A stretch of DNA of 64,000 nt from Aspidapion aeneum (taxonomy: Eukaryota; Arthropoda; Insecta; Coleoptera; Brentidae): NCBI GenBank assembly GCA_963576565.1, contig OY755044.1, positions 53,043,783-53,107,782 on the forward strand, written 5' to 3'. Shown here in pieces: positions 10,281 to 21,000 of this stretch. Both the position numbers and the translations under genes were made by a program. Positions within the stretch are counted from its first letter, which is position 1. Every line of letters begins with the position of its first letter. The notes beneath the pieces were generated by a model. The model did no database searches, was not told the DNA's origin, and worked only from the letters and a program-made list of their open reading frames with translations.

Positions 10281-11537
10281 TAGACCGCGTTGCGGTCTTC
10301 TTTTTTGCTCAATGAGCGTTTTCGATGTTTAGCCTGCTTAGAAAAAGAAAAACTTTATTAGCACCGACGTTAGGTAATCCCGACCTTCGTAGTAAGACTC
10401 GAAAGAAGAGGGGAAATCTAAGAGGGTAAATTGTATTGTGAGTTCACAACAAAAATCTCTAGGATGATGAAAGCACAGAAAACCCCTAGAAACTCGTGAC
10501 TCGATGAGGCACAAATCGAACGGTGTTTCAAGCAAGCACTTGTGCTTTTACACTCATTTTAATCCTGAAAAATTAATTTGTCTCTTTCTAAGCGGGCTAT
10601 CCTATGGACAGTAAATCTTTTTTCAATATTGTATGTATGAGCACCCTAAAAATAAGTCACAGGAAACCTAATAAGGTACTTTCCCATGCACTATAAGTGG
10701 GTATTAGATTTAATAAAATTCAAAACGGTTTTTTTAAAAATCAAGTCTCTCGTTTCAACGAAACAAAATTAGATTAATCAGTTTGTCGACACGTTAACCG
10801 GGCTATTTAGATCCTTTTTTAAGATAATTTCAAGCAACTCGTAGATATATTCTCCAAATTAAGGCACATGTAGTTTTTTTTTCTCACTTTATTTCTTTAT
10901 TCACCTACACTGAAAGAAATCTATTATTCCAAGGCGATTTATCGTGTAGTTGATACAGGCCCGGACTAGCCCGGGCGGGAGGGTGGTTTCCCCGCCGGGC
11001 CCCTGAAGTCGATGGCCCTCACTACTTTGAACCTGAATGTACGGATCTAAAAGTAATCATTAGGTCTTTTCCAGTTCTGGTCAGTAACGGTCATTATTTG
11101 ATAAGTTACTGTATACGTTACTACGGCGATTACTTTAATTTTAATTTAAAATATCTGTGGCTGTTGATTGATCTACTAAGGGGCCTTCAGAAAACTGCCT
11201 AGGTTTTGCTAAACGTTCAGTTGAACTAGAAAAGATGCTTTTACAACAGTGTGCTGAGTGACAACCGAGGGGTGGCTCGTTCGCCGATTTTTGAAAACCA
11301 AAAGGAAATACCTACGGTATAATACCTACGGTATTTCCTGGTATTTCCCAGTATTTCCTCAAATTTCAATGGTATTTCCTAGTACTTCCCAAGCACTTTC
11401 TGGTATTTCCTAGTATATTTCCCAGTACTTCCAAAGTATTTCCTGGTATTTCCCCCAACCTGTACACCAAACTGAAATATTGAGCCAGCCCTCGGTGACA
11501 ACTGATAAATAAATAATTGTTTTTACTAACACAGCTT
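10281..11537. other. Spacer between foldback elements A and B
   Basis: No gene is supported. A GC-rich patch at about 10960-11010 starts CAGGCCCGGACTAGCCCGGG, which resembles one end of a hAT-type repeat, but I see no partner end. At 11260-11470 there is a dispersed repeat with a GGGTGGCTCGTTCGCCGATT head followed by tandem GGTATTTCC-like decamers; the same repeat occurs twice at 43450-43920. Confidence 0.6.
11295..11460 (+). repeat. GGTATTTCC-like short tandem repeat
   Basis: Degenerate 9-11-bp units such as GGTATTTCCT and AGTACTTCCC are tandemly arranged. They follow an ACCTACGGTATAATACCTACGG block. The arrangement is the same as at 43490-43910. Confidence 0.8.
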
Positions 11538-11564
11538 GTTTTTCTTGGAAGGGCGAAAAATTAT

Positions 11565-11905
11565 CGAAACACAAAATATCGAAAAAGAAAATATCGAATT
11601 AAAATATCGAAAGTACATAATATCGAAACTACAAAATATCGAAACTACAAAATATCGAAACCACAAAATATCGAATAACAAAATATCAAAACTACAAAAT
11701 ATCGAAAATACAGAATATCGAAACAACAAAATATCGAAAATACAAAATATCGAAAACACAAAATATCGAATAACAAAATATCGAAGATACAAAATATCAA
11801 AAATACAAAATATCGAAAAAACAAAATATCGAAACAACAAAATACAAAATATCGATTCACAAAATATTGAAACAACAAAATATCGAAAATCAAAAACAGA
11901 AAATT
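11565..11905 (+). repeat. ATATCGAAA-rich array, left arm of B
   Basis: Degenerate 10-17-bp units of the form ACAAAATATCGAAA are tandem. Both strands give long open frames of NIENTKYR- or FDILYFRY-type repeats, which are artefacts. The array pairs with 15055-15360. Confidence 0.9.
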
Positions 11906-12112
11906 TCGGAACCTACACCTAACCTGATCCTGACCTAATCTAACTTAACCTAATCTGATATAACAAAAACCTAATCAAATCTAACCGAACCGAAACAAAC
12001 CGAACCAAAGCAAACTATACCAACAATTTAAAAAAAAAAAAAATTTTCCTGACTTCTGTCCCGGGACCCTAGAAGGTGTGAATTAGAACCGAACCAAACC
12101 GAACCTATCCAA

Positions 12113-14639
12113 CCCAACTAACATTTATAGTAGCGGCTACATGTTCTAAAGGCTTTCCTACTTTCTTATAGTAGAAATGTGGTGATCCCAACCAAAATTT
12201 GTTACTTTTTAGTTCTAACTACTATTTAGTATCAGGAAATAGTAGACGTTTCGTAAAAACGACCCTATAAACTACTTCTTAGGATTGTTTCTTGATAGTC
12301 GATTCTGATAGTCTTCTCTACCACAATAGGACGTTGCTAAAGTTTTACTTTCTTTTTAGTCGTTATTTCGTAGTCGCCCTAACTTTTATATCCTACTTAA
12401 TTACCACTGGAAAGTTAAGCTTCATTAGAGACCCAAACAAGTGTATCCAATAACTACAATATAACTTTAATTTTTACCACAAAAGTTTGTGTCATCATAG
12501 TAACATCTGATGTAACAATGTAGACAAAATAACTTTTTGGATCAACTTTAAAGCCGCAACTACTTTGACTTTTTTTTAATGTCGATCTTTTAAAGTAATC
12601 TCTCCTTCCTGTTTCTACTTTGAAAACGTAGACTTTTTGAAGTCGCATCTTGGTCACACACATTCTTAACCCTACTTTTTGTGGCTCATTTTATAATATG
12701 GGAGTATTAGGAATAGTTTTGCAAATATTTTTTTAACTACCTTGAGCAGTCCATTTTTTCGAGCTCATTGCTTGACCATTTTGCAAAACAATCAAAATGC
12801 AAAATATTGATCCAAAGTATCGAGTACCGCACACGGATTTTAAGAATTCGCTGGTCCATGCTTAATCTCCATCCTTAATCTTTTACGCTACTTGTTGCTG
12901 TTCTATTCTTGTACTGTCTTTACGGAAGTTCGTGGTTTGTGCTGTGGCACTACCCTATCGCCATCGTAACCCTCTTGAGCGGACTAAACCGAATTCGCTT
13001 ATCTATGCCTCTTGTGCTGACGTGTCGTGTCTCACTGTGATTCATTTTATGTGTTGAGCTTGGGTATTTGTCTTTTTGGTTTTCTTCAAATTTGTGCTGT
13101 TGTTAAAGCTTGGTTTGAAGTGAATAAATAGCTGTGTTTTGTGCCAGGCTTTATTGCAATAGGTCCCTAATATATAATTTATGCACCGCCCCTAAAATAA
13201 CCTCTGGGATATGCTAGACTTCATCTAGGAACTTTTGCGCTGTTTGCAGCTAATAAAAAACAAGTTAGATATATCGTGGTTACATGCGGATTTGTAAGCG
13301 ATCTAACAAGTCTCAGAGATTGTTTTTTTTACTTATAGGGCTTGTAATAATAAAAATTACTGAATATTGACAATGCCAAAATATCTAAAAGCAATAAAAA
13401 ATACTACATACGAGTTGTGAGAGCAATGTGTAAATAAAAAAAGTAACAATAAGTTGATTTCATTAATGTGACTACGTTCTTTTAGTTCCTTAAACAACAC
13501 TTCCTAGAAATTCTAGAATAGGGATCATGCTCTCGACTGCAACATACATTTTTAAAAAACTCTTTTTATTGGCACTTCATTTATTGTTCTAATGGAATTT
13601 AATTTATCTTGTTTTTGTTTTAAAACCTACCACAAATTCATGCTCGTACATAACCTATAAGCAGTGGTGCTGTTGTTGACAGAAACGGCAAATGACAAGT
13701 GGCGACACCCCAATAACTTGAGGGTAGTAGAAATACTTATCGCGTGGTTCCTATCACTCTGTAGACGTTTTCTAGTGGCGAAAGCTAGTTAATAATACGT
13801 TTCTGCAACGAAGGAGTAGAAATTCGAGTGTGTTATCTAGAACTAAAAAGGAATGCCGACATAAAAGTCGTAAGTGACACGTTGCCGTAACTTTCAAGTA
13901 ACCCTTTCGACTATCAGGGAATATAGTTTGGGACGCCATGTTTTTATGTAAGAAAGTAAATTTAATATTTTTGTTGTCGTTTTATGAGCTCATATTAAAG
14001 AGCTATACTATTTTATAAACAAATTAGTTGGAGCTTACCAAAAATGCTCTTCTTAAGCACCATTTGTTGGAGTTAATTGTCGATTATGAAAATATAACCT
14101 CCAAAATCACAACACAAAAATTCCATCAGCTACCAGAAAACGGCTCAATTTTACGGGCGCACCGGTTTTTTGCAATATATATAATGCATGTTATACAAAA
14201 AACTTTGCGTCGCACTCGAATTTTGATCCTCTGCTCGTAAATTCTCACCCTTTTGGATAACATAGTACATATTATAACAACCAAACAAAAAAACTAAGCT
14301 AGTCTGTTTACTGTTGTGTCCACCATATTGTGTAATAATTCTACCAAAAAGAAACGATTATATTATTTGCAACTACATCGCAACTTTTATGCCATTACGG
14401 AAAAAAACCAGCCTCTACGACGTAGTAGATACCTGGCTACGACCTAGTAGTGTAGTTGTTACTACAGTGACTTTAAACACTTGGCCAAGTAGTTATAACC
14501 AGAAATTGGTTCCCCACTTAGGGAATTATAACGTCGCTCTATGGTATACTGAGACGTAGCGGGAGTACGTTGCGGTTACTTTTAAGAAATTCTTTCTAGT
14601 TGAGGTTTCGTCGTTACAGCTCTTTAAATGTTTGTTGGG
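12113..14639 (-). mobile_element. Unclassified DNA transposon, copy 2 (CCCAAC termini, 2-bp TSD)
   Basis: The 2527-bp inverted copy of 6457-9272 reads CCCAACTAACATTTATAG at its left end and AAATGTTTGTTGGG at its right end. AA flanks it on both sides (12111-12112 and 14640-14641). It lacks most of the TTAGGGAC MITE and has different sequence at about 12690-13140, so the copies differ by indels rather than simple drift. No transposase is visible. Confidence 0.85.
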
Positions 14640-14689
14640 AAACCTAACCATACCCAACCAAATCTAATTAGCAGTGTTGTAGTTTAGTT

Positions 14690-14812
14690 TGGTTAGGTTA
14701 GTTTCGGCTCAGTTAGGTTCGGTTCGGTTTGGTTTGGTTTGGTTCGGTTTGGTTCGGTTTGGTTCGGCTCGGTTCGGTTCGGTTCGGTTCGGTTCGGTTG
14801 GGTTCGGATTTA
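14690..14812 (+). repeat. GGTTC/GGTTT pentamer array inside B
   Basis: A degenerate array of GGTTC, GGTTT and GGCTC units lies between GGTTA-like sequence and the conserved CTCTAGGATCCCG core. It occupies the same position as the very long (GGTTC)n array at 1-871, so it is the unexpanded equivalent. Confidence 0.85.
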
Positions 14813-15054
14813 CACCCTCTAGGATCCCGTGAAAGAAATCAGGAAAGTTTTGTTTTTGAAAAAAATTGTTGGTTCAGTGTGCTTTGGTTGGGTTCAGTTC
14901 GGTTCGGTTCGTTTCGGCTGGATTTGATTAGGTTTTATCAGGTTAGGTTTTTGAAACTTTCTATTTTTATGAGGTTAGGTCAGATTAGGTTTAGTTAGAT
15001 TACGTTAGGTTACGTCAGAGTCGGATTAGGTTAAGGTTTCGAAATTTTCTATTT

Positions 15055-15360
15055 TTGATTTTCGATATTTGTTAATTTCGATATTTTCTATGTTCGATAT
15101 TTTGTGATTCGATATTTTGTATTTTCGATTTTTTGTATTTTCGATATTTTGTATTTTCGATATTTTGTATTTTCGATATTTTGTATTTTCGATATTTTGT
15201 ATTTTCGATATTTTGTAGTTTCGATATTTTGTAATTCGATAAAATGTAGTTTCGATATTTTGTGGTTTCGATATTTTGTAGTTTCGATATTTTGTATGTT
15301 CGATATTTTGTATTTCCGATATTTTGTGTTTTCGATATTTTGTGTTTCGATATTTTTTCG
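15055..15360 (-). repeat. TCGATATTTTG array, right arm of B
   Basis: A tandem array of TTTTCGATATTTTGTA-like units, the reverse complement of 11565-11905. Repeat-derived open frames on both strands are not genes. Confidence 0.9.
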
Positions 15361-15444
15361 CCCTTCCGTTTTTCTTCTGGTTACGAGTAGTAGAGGATTT
15401 AGATAAAGCGTATACTCCTTAGTTCCAATAAAAAAATTAATAGA

Positions 15445-15700
15445 TCCATGACGGATCTGAAACCTAACCATACACTCCAAGTGAACTCCACGCTATATCA
15501 GCCTTGAAAACAGTTTTTCATAAATATCTTAAAACCGAGAGCTCCTGCTTGGTGATAACACAAATTATTGAGAAAAATGAGTTCTATACTATACTACTAT
15601 ATTTCGAAAACCGCACAATGATGCAATGCTCCGTTAAAAAGTTAGATTTTTTTTAATGTTTAAACTGTCAAAACACAGCGTTAATGGATTTTAACCAGAA
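15445..15700 (-). mobile_element. Diverged 3' part of repeat family E
   Basis: On the minus strand this segment follows the E copies at 27590-27780 and 30680-30810: TCCATTA, AATAATTTGTGTTA, GAGCT..GTTTT..GAGATAT, then CTGTTTTCAAGGCTGATAT and an AGATCCGTCATGGATC end. The 5' half of E is absent. It lies between foldback B and repeat D. Confidence 0.55.
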
Positions 15701-15885
15701 GTTTAAATCAGCTCTTTAAGTATTTTACACTATTTTAAAAAATTTTTTAGCTCACACATATACTATACTATAGTAGTGTGAGCTATGGTGATCCTAATTT
15801 TTTCGAGAAAAAAAAAGTTGCTCCGATTTCAAAATTTTTTATATATCTTTGCGTTTCAGATGATTTTGAAACTTTTTTGTTGCGC

Positions 15886-15948
<63 letters not shown>

Positions 15949-15949
15949 A

Positions 15950-16012
<63 letters not shown>

Positions 16013-16041
16013 GTGTCTGTGTGTCTGTATGTCTGTCTGTA
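15886..16041 (+). repeat. (GTCT)n microsatellite
   Basis: About 150 bp of GTCT/GTCTGT repeats with a few ATGTCT and GTGTGT variants. Long open frames of VCLSVCLS and DRQTDRQT type on both strands come from this array and are not proteins. Confidence 0.95.
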
Positions 16042-16338
16042 ACGACCAACGCGCATAACTCAAAAACCGCTTGCCCGATTTTAATGAAATTTGGTACCCA
16101 GGCTGGGTTTTGGGTCGAGATGGTCCCATTTAAAAATGAACAAAATCCACCGAACACAAGCCAAATAAAAGGGTGGGGGTAGATTTCAAAAATTAGAGTT
16201 TATGAAAAAATATGGCGTGTGTGCTATCAAACGAAAGGTAATTGAGTCTGGAGTTAAATAAAATACATTTCAGTTTATTTAAAAAAAGGGGGGAGGGGGG
16301 GTAAATTTCAAAAATTAGTGTTTAAGTGGAAATATGGC

Positions 16339-18925
16339 GTGTTTTTTTTTTTTTTTTTTTTTTTTACGGTTAAGCGCACTCGCAAGGAGGTCCCTATCAC
16401 GCTCGCGAAGCGGCCAGTGCGCGGAAATGTTGGTGTGTGTTGGTTTTGAAACGGTTCAGGTTGTGACCTGCAGGGAAAACTGTCGCAGGGAGTTTATTCC
16501 ACAGCGATGCTGTTCTCCAGAGATATGAATTCTGATATAATGAGGTTCTTGGTGCCTCTATTTTGACAGTAAATTGATGGTTACCGTCTGTTTGACGTGT
16601 TCGCCTAGTAGGTGCTACTCCCGGGGGGATCATACGTGCCAACTCTTCAGAGCATTTTCCGTGATAATACCTGTAGAAGAGAGATAGATCGCCCACAGTT
16701 CTTCGATGTTCGAGACTATCCAAACTACGGGTAAGTGCGGGGTCATTGATCAGCTTGATAGCTCGTTTTTGCACGGTGTTCAAAAGCATTAAGGTATGTT
16801 TGGGTGCCGCACTCCATATATGTGAGCAGTACTCCATAGTTGGTCGAATCTGGGCTTTGTAGAGTGTCAGCAGTTGGCTTGGTGTATACAGATGTCTTGT
16901 ACGAAATAGCACCCCAAGCTTTTGGGACGCCCTTTTAGCTATATCTGCCACGTGACTGTGCCATGACATGTTGGTCTCTGCAGTGACTCCTAAGATGTTC
17001 AACTGGCTCTGCAATGTGACAGCACTTCCAGATAGCATGATGTTGGGCTCACCGGTGCTGGTCTTTTTTGAAAACAGGGCTGCTTGGGTTTTCTGCGCGT
17101 TGAACTGTACAAGGTTTTTGTTGCCCCAGTCCTCTATTATCTCCAGGTCGTTATTTATCTGCGATATTTGAGTTTGTCTAAGATGATGGAATTCACGTGC
17201 GGATAGACACTGAGTGGGTGGTATGACTGAGGAGACTACATTGCCATCATCTGCAAAGCAATAAAGTGGATTTACTGTTTTATCTATGAGGTCATTTATG
17301 TAAATCAGAAAAAGTGTTGGCGAAAGGATTGCTCCCTGTGGCACACCAGCATTTATTTGGTAAGAGTTGGAGTTCCGGCCATCCAGTGCAACATAAATGG
17401 ATCTATCCTTAAGGTAACTTTCAAACCAAGTGCAAAGTTTCGGCGACAATCCCATTGCTTTAAGCTTGTTGAGCAGATTTTCATGCCAGACTTTATCGAA
17501 TGCTTTTGATATATCTAAGGCAATTGTTCTTGTTTCGCCCCGTAACTCAATCGCTTTTTGCCATAAATGAGTGACGTATGTAAGTAAATCGCCAGTTGAC
17601 CTATATTTTCGAAATCCGTATTGCTTGTCGTTGATAAGTTTGTACTTTTCCAAGTACTTGGTTAGGTGATTGTTCACAACTCTTTCCATTACTTTTGATA
17701 TCACCGGAAGTAGAGCAATTGGTCTATAGTTTAACGGATCTGTCTTTTTTCCTTTCTTTGGAATAGGTTGTACTGCGGCAGACTTCCATGATGATGGATA
17801 TACTCCTTGCCTGTAAGAGAAATTGAATAATTTAGCGAAAGTTGGGGTGAGTTCGTTAGCACAATTTTTGAGTACTATCGCGGGAATGCCATCTGGACCC
17901 ATTGCTTTGTTTGTATCCAACTTTTTAAGGGATTTTCGTATTTCTCTGTGACAAAAGGGTACCTCTGGCATACTGTGGGAAACCCTTTCAATGAACGGTG
18001 GAGTTTTTCCATTAGGCACTGTTAGGTTTGAGTTGGAGGAAAAGATTTTGGCCAGCATATTGGCTTTTTCCTCTGATGTTGTGGCTGAGTGAGTATTTTT
18101 ATCTGTAAGTGGTGGTATGGATGACTTGGTGAAGTTTGATCCAACGGCTTTTGCAAGAGACCAAAAGGACCTAGAACTACTTGGACAATTCAGCAACCTG
18201 TTTTTTATTCTTTGATTGTATGTTTCTTTGGCGGCGTCAATAGTAATTTTGCAACTATTTCTGGCTTCTATAAATTCTGTGTGGATTTGAGCGGTTTGTT
18301 GTCGTTTCCAAAGGTTATATGCTCTGTGTTTTTTCTGTACAGCCGTTTGACACTGGCTGTTGAACCAAGGTTTTGCATTAGCTCTGCTTTTTATTGTATG
18401 TGGGATATATGCATCCATTCCAGATAAGATTACTTTTGTTATTTCATTACAGCAAATAGTGGGATCAGCTGTTTTAAAGCAAACTTCTTGCCATGGAAAA
18501 TCCAGGTAAAACTGTTTAAGGTCATTCCATTTTGCCGATTTATAGTGCCACATTTTACGAGGAAGTGATTGTTGGCTTGGCGGTATGAACATTTCGCACT
18601 TTGTTCTTATAAGTTTATGATCGGATGAACCAAGTGGGGGATCTACTTGAATTGTGTACAAGTCAGGATTTGTAGTTAGGAACAAGTCTAAAAGCGCTGC
18701 AAATTCACCCCTTTCTGAGATACGGGTAGGTTCATCGACAAGCTGCGTTAGACCACAACTTATGGCAAAAGCTTCTGCTTCCCTGCCTTCATTATCTGTT
18801 TTGTTGTGGTGTTTTAGCCAGGGAATATTGTGGACGTTGAAATCGCCTAAAAAAACAATTTCCGCATGTGGATAGTTAGACTGTATATTATCACAGTTTT
18901 CGGATAATGTCGCAAAAAAGTTTTG
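16339..18925 (-). mobile_element. 5'-truncated jockey-like LINE in repeat D
   Basis: A poly-T run at 16339-16366 is the poly-A tail of a minus-strand retrotransposon. The other edge lies in an ATATGGCGTG / GTGATATCAAACG unit of repeat D, where flanking units show the uninterrupted sequence. The overlap GTG is the only visible target duplication. The element lacks ORF1 and the start of ORF2, as expected from 5' truncation. Its open reading frame is otherwise unbroken, which suggests a fairly recent insertion. Confidence 0.85.
16397..18925 (-). CDS. LINE ORF2: endonuclease (partial) and reverse transcriptase
   Basis: The frame is open for about 840 residues. It begins within the endonuclease: FLGDFNVHN near residue 27 holds the metal-binding GDFN block, and GSSDHKLI is the SDH motif. 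The catalytic N-terminal part with the QE motif is missing, so it cannot be a complete nicking enzyme. The reverse transcriptase has NYRPIALLPVISKVMERV near 400, ALDISKAFDKVW near 470, NAGVPQGAILSPTLFLIYIN near 525 and CFADDGNV with the catalytic DD near 556. The C-terminal NKLPATVF motif is as in jockey-superfamily LINEs, with no RNase H. The apparent start in the flank is not an authentic initiation codon (TTG). Confidence 0.85.
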   Translation of the reverse strand, partial: QNFFATLSENCDNIQSNYPHAEIVFLGDFNVHNIPWLKHHNKTDNEGREAEAFAISCGLTQLVDEPTRISERGEFAALLDLFLTTNPDLYTIQVDPPLGSSDHKLIRTKCEMFIPPSQQSLPRKMWHYKSAKWNDLKQFYLDFPWQEVCFKTADPTICCNEITKVILSGMDAYIPHTIKSRANAKPWFNSQCQTAVQKKHRAYNLWKRQQTAQIHTEFIEARNSCKITIDAAKETYNQRIKNRLLNCPSSSRSFWSLAKAVGSNFTKSSIPPLTDKNTHSATTSEEKANMLAKIFSSNSNLTVPNGKTPPFIERVSHSMPEVPFCHREIRKSLKKLDTNKAMGPDGIPAIVLKNCANELTPTFAKLFNFSYRQGVYPSSWKSAAVQPIPKKGKKTDPLNYRPIALLPVISKVMERVVNNHLTKYLEKYKLINDKQYGFRKYRSTGDLLTYVTHLWQKAIELRGETRTIALDISKAFDKVWHENLLNKLKAMGLSPKLCTWFESYLKDRSIYVALDGRNSNSYQINAGVPQGAILSPTLFLIYINDLIDKTVNPLYCFADDGNVVSSVIPPTQCLSAREFHHLRQTQISQINNDLEIIEDWGNKNLVQFNAQKTQAALFSKKTSTGEPNIMLSGSAVTLQSQLNILGVTAETNMSWHSHVADIAKRASQKLGVLFRTRHLYTPSQLLTLYKAQIRPTMEYCSHIWSAAPKHTLMLLNTVQKRAIKLINDPALTRSLDSLEHRRTVGDLSLFYRYYHGKCSEELARMIPPGVAPTRRTRQTDGNHQFTVKIEAPRTSLYQNSYLWRTASLWNKLPATVFPAGHNLNRFKTNTHQHFRALAASRA

Positions 18926-19215
18926 TGATATCAAACGAAAGGTAATTGAGTCTGGAGTTAAACAAAATACATTTTAGTTTATTTAAAAACAGGGGGGGGG
19001 GTAAATTTCAAAAATTAGTGTTTAAGTGTAAATATGGCGTGTGTGATATCAAACGAAAGGTAATTGAGTCTGGAGTTAAACAAAATACATTTTAGTTTAA
19101 AAAAAAAGGGTGGGGGTAGATTTGAAAAATTAGAGTATAAGTCAAAACATGGCTTGTGTGGTATCAAACGAAAGGTAATTGAGTCTGGAGTTCAATAAAA
19201 CATACTTCAGTTTTT
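18926..19215 (+). repeat. Tandem ~118-bp units of repeat D after the LINE
   Basis: Three units with GTGTGATATCAAACGAAAGG, TTGAGTCTGGAGTT and a poly-G or GGGTGGGGGTAG block. They match units at 16190-16338 left of the LINE. Confidence 0.85.
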
Positions 19216-19260
19216 AGTTATATTAGCTTTCACGTAGATACACTATAACTATAGTACCCA

Positions 19261-20334
19261 GTGTGAGCTTAGGTGCTCATAGATTGGCAGAGTATTTTTT
19301 ATGAAAATCAGCTCAGCGGTTAGAGCTATTGTAGGCGGGACAGACATTAGGAAGGTAATAACTAATTCATAAACCACAATTTTTTCCCAAAATTACAATT
19401 TTTTAAAAATTTTCCCAAAATATAAAAAAATAATAATTTTTACGTAACAAAGACTTTCTTACAAAATTTTTCGCATTTGAGTTTCATGTAGTGCCAAACT
19501 TCTGAGCTCAAACTTACTAAAACCCGCGATTTTTTGTTGTTTTTTTCCTTATTGGCGACTCCCACTGGACATCATGGATCCGTCACTGGTCCCCGTAACT
19601 AGTGACGGATCCACGATGTCCGGTGGGATGAACCCTTGCTCTCCCGCCCTATGTCCCCAGTCCGACCCTGATTTGATTGTATATTGAATTAACGATTTTC
19701 GCATGTTTGATATAAAATACTTAAATTACATGTTTGACAAATAAACATTTGAATGAACTGCTCCAAGTATTAAAAACAACTAAGAAAAAATATTAAGGTC
19801 CCGACCGAGTTCTATAACATAACCCATTATGTTACCTTTTTTCTCTATAACGACGCTCGTTTATAACGACTGAAATTAAGCGTTCAATCTCGTTATAACC
19901 GATACTCACTGCACTGTAACTATTTTTTATTTTTTTGGGAATTATTTTGTGTAATTCTAAATTTATAAATAATTGGCTTATATTTAACACAAATAATTGG
20001 TTTAAGAAAATACCTCATCATTTGATAACAAAAAAAATATTTGTGTACCTGTATAGTTAAGCTAATCTTCGCGTATTTGATAAAAAATAAAAGACCTAGT
20101 GTATTAGCCCAATAAATATTTGAATAAAATGCTTGGGTTTTTAAATCAAATAATTTATATTTTAATCAATTTATGATTTATTTGACTTAAATGCGTCTGC
20201 TATGATTAGCTGAAGTCTATACAGTAGCATAGCAAAGTGAAGCGTATATGTAATTAATGAGATAGGTTCCGTAGTTGATTAAATTTTACAAACGATTGGA
20301 TTATATTTACATATATATAATTGGTTCAAGTATA
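19261..20334. other. AT-rich spacer between D and F
   Basis: No gene is supported. It contains a strong palindrome (19561-19627) and, near 19650-19672, a CCCCAGTCCGACCCTG stretch that resembles one end of a hAT-type repeat. The remainder shows no structure I can name. Confidence 0.6.
19561..19627. repeat. Near-perfect 67-bp palindrome
   Basis: The arms read CCCACTGGACATCATGGATC and onward, paired with a right arm ending GATGTCCGGTGGG. Each ~29-bp arm holds GGATCCGTCACT or its complement, with a loop of about 9 bp. It could form a stable hairpin or cruciform. It might be the two ends of a collapsed inverted-repeat element. Confidence 0.85.
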
Positions 20335-21000
20335 CCGGGTGGGCCAAAAAAAAACCGGACAATTTTTTAAATTATTTTTCTTTTAATTATTTTTTTTTAA
20401 ATCAGTGAAAAAGCTGCATTCTTGCCACTCACAACAAGGTACGAATCAGTAAAATCGGGTTAGTGGTTCTAAAAAAAAAATATTTTTGTTTCAACCATTC
20501 TTTTGCATATTATACGATTGTCTTGCCAATCATGTCTGCATTTATTTCCTTATAAATTCATTACTACTGAACCGATTTTGATGAAAAACAAAATATGCTT
20601 GTGAGAATTGATTGCTTTTTAATATTCATCGCCATCTCCAAATTTAGCATGACGGACAGAATCATACTTTATTAAATGTTTTAGTTTTTTTTTTATTCAT
20701 AGAAAATGAATACTTTTCCCTCACACAACGACGTACAAATTGAGAAAATTGGTGTTGTGGTTCTCAAAAAATCTATTTTTGTTTCAACCATTGTTTTACA
20801 GATTCTACGATTGCATTGCGAATCCTGTATGCATTAATTTCCTTATAAATTTGTTACTACTAAACCGATTTTAGTGAAATAAAGAAAATCGTAGTGAGAA
20901 TTGATTGCTCTTTAAAGATTGTTATAGAAATTTTCCGCCATCGTGGAATTTAAGGTATCGGACAGAATCATACTTGATTCTTCAAAATGGCGTGTTCATA

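Larger units (their letters stand above)
11547..15367. mobile_element. Foldback element B (9-bp TSD, telomere-like inner pentamers)
   Basis: Both ends read GGAAGGGCGAAAAA inward and are flanked by the direct repeat GTTTTTCTT at 11538-11546 and 15368-15376, a 9-bp target duplication. From outside in, each arm has an ATATCGAAA-rich array, then CCTAA/GGTTA-like pentamers, a TTCCTGA-type block, CTAGGATCCCG or its variant, and GGTTCGG repeats. Copy 2 of the CCCAAC transposon sits near the centre (TSD AA at 12111-12112 and 14640-14641). Without it the element is about 1.3 kb. A 9-bp duplication is known for Foldback and Mutator-like elements, but no transposase is present, so the superfamily is inferred. 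Confidence 0.85.
15776..19260 (+). repeat. Repeat D (MITE- or satellite-like), interrupted by a LINE
   Basis: The unit begins GTGTGAGCTATGGTG and the next occurrence of that 15-mer (GTGTGAGCTTAGGTG) is at 19261. Inside are TTTGCGTTTCAGATGATTTT, a GTCT microsatellite, a GCGCATAACTCAAAAACCGC block, CGATTTTAATGAAATTTGGT, GGGTGGGGGTAG, and tandem ~118-bp units with ATATGGCGTGTGTGATATC and AAACGAAAGGTAATTGAGTC. A 280-bp copy without the tandem units is at 29893-30172. The direct 15-mers at both ends of both copies suggest tandem monomer boundaries rather than inverted termini. Confidence 0.65.

Noticed and set aside
1278..10297. 16-bp target duplication of element A (AGAMCGCGTTGCGGTC)
   Set aside because: The copies are offset from the element ends by different distances, and the motif also occurs at 1160, so it may belong to the flanking repeat. 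Kept only as an open point.
10963..11010. hAT element start (CAGGCCCGGACTAGCCCGGG)
   Set aside because: No matching right end or 8-bp duplication could be seen nearby.
11526..11922. Open frames with NIENTKYR or FDILYFRY repeats (also 15088-15480)
   Set aside because: They are translations of the ATATCGAAA arrays of foldback B on both strands.
15778..16182. Long open frames with VCLSVCLS or DRQTDRQT repeats on both strands
   Set aside because: They are translations of the (GTCT)n microsatellite, open in several frames because the repeat lacks stops.
15776..19275. LTR retrotransposon based on direct repeats GTGTGAGCTWWGGTG
   Set aside because: The direct repeats are only 15 bp, no gag-pol is present, and the compact copy at 29893 has the same 15-mers, which fits tandem monomers or repeat ends.
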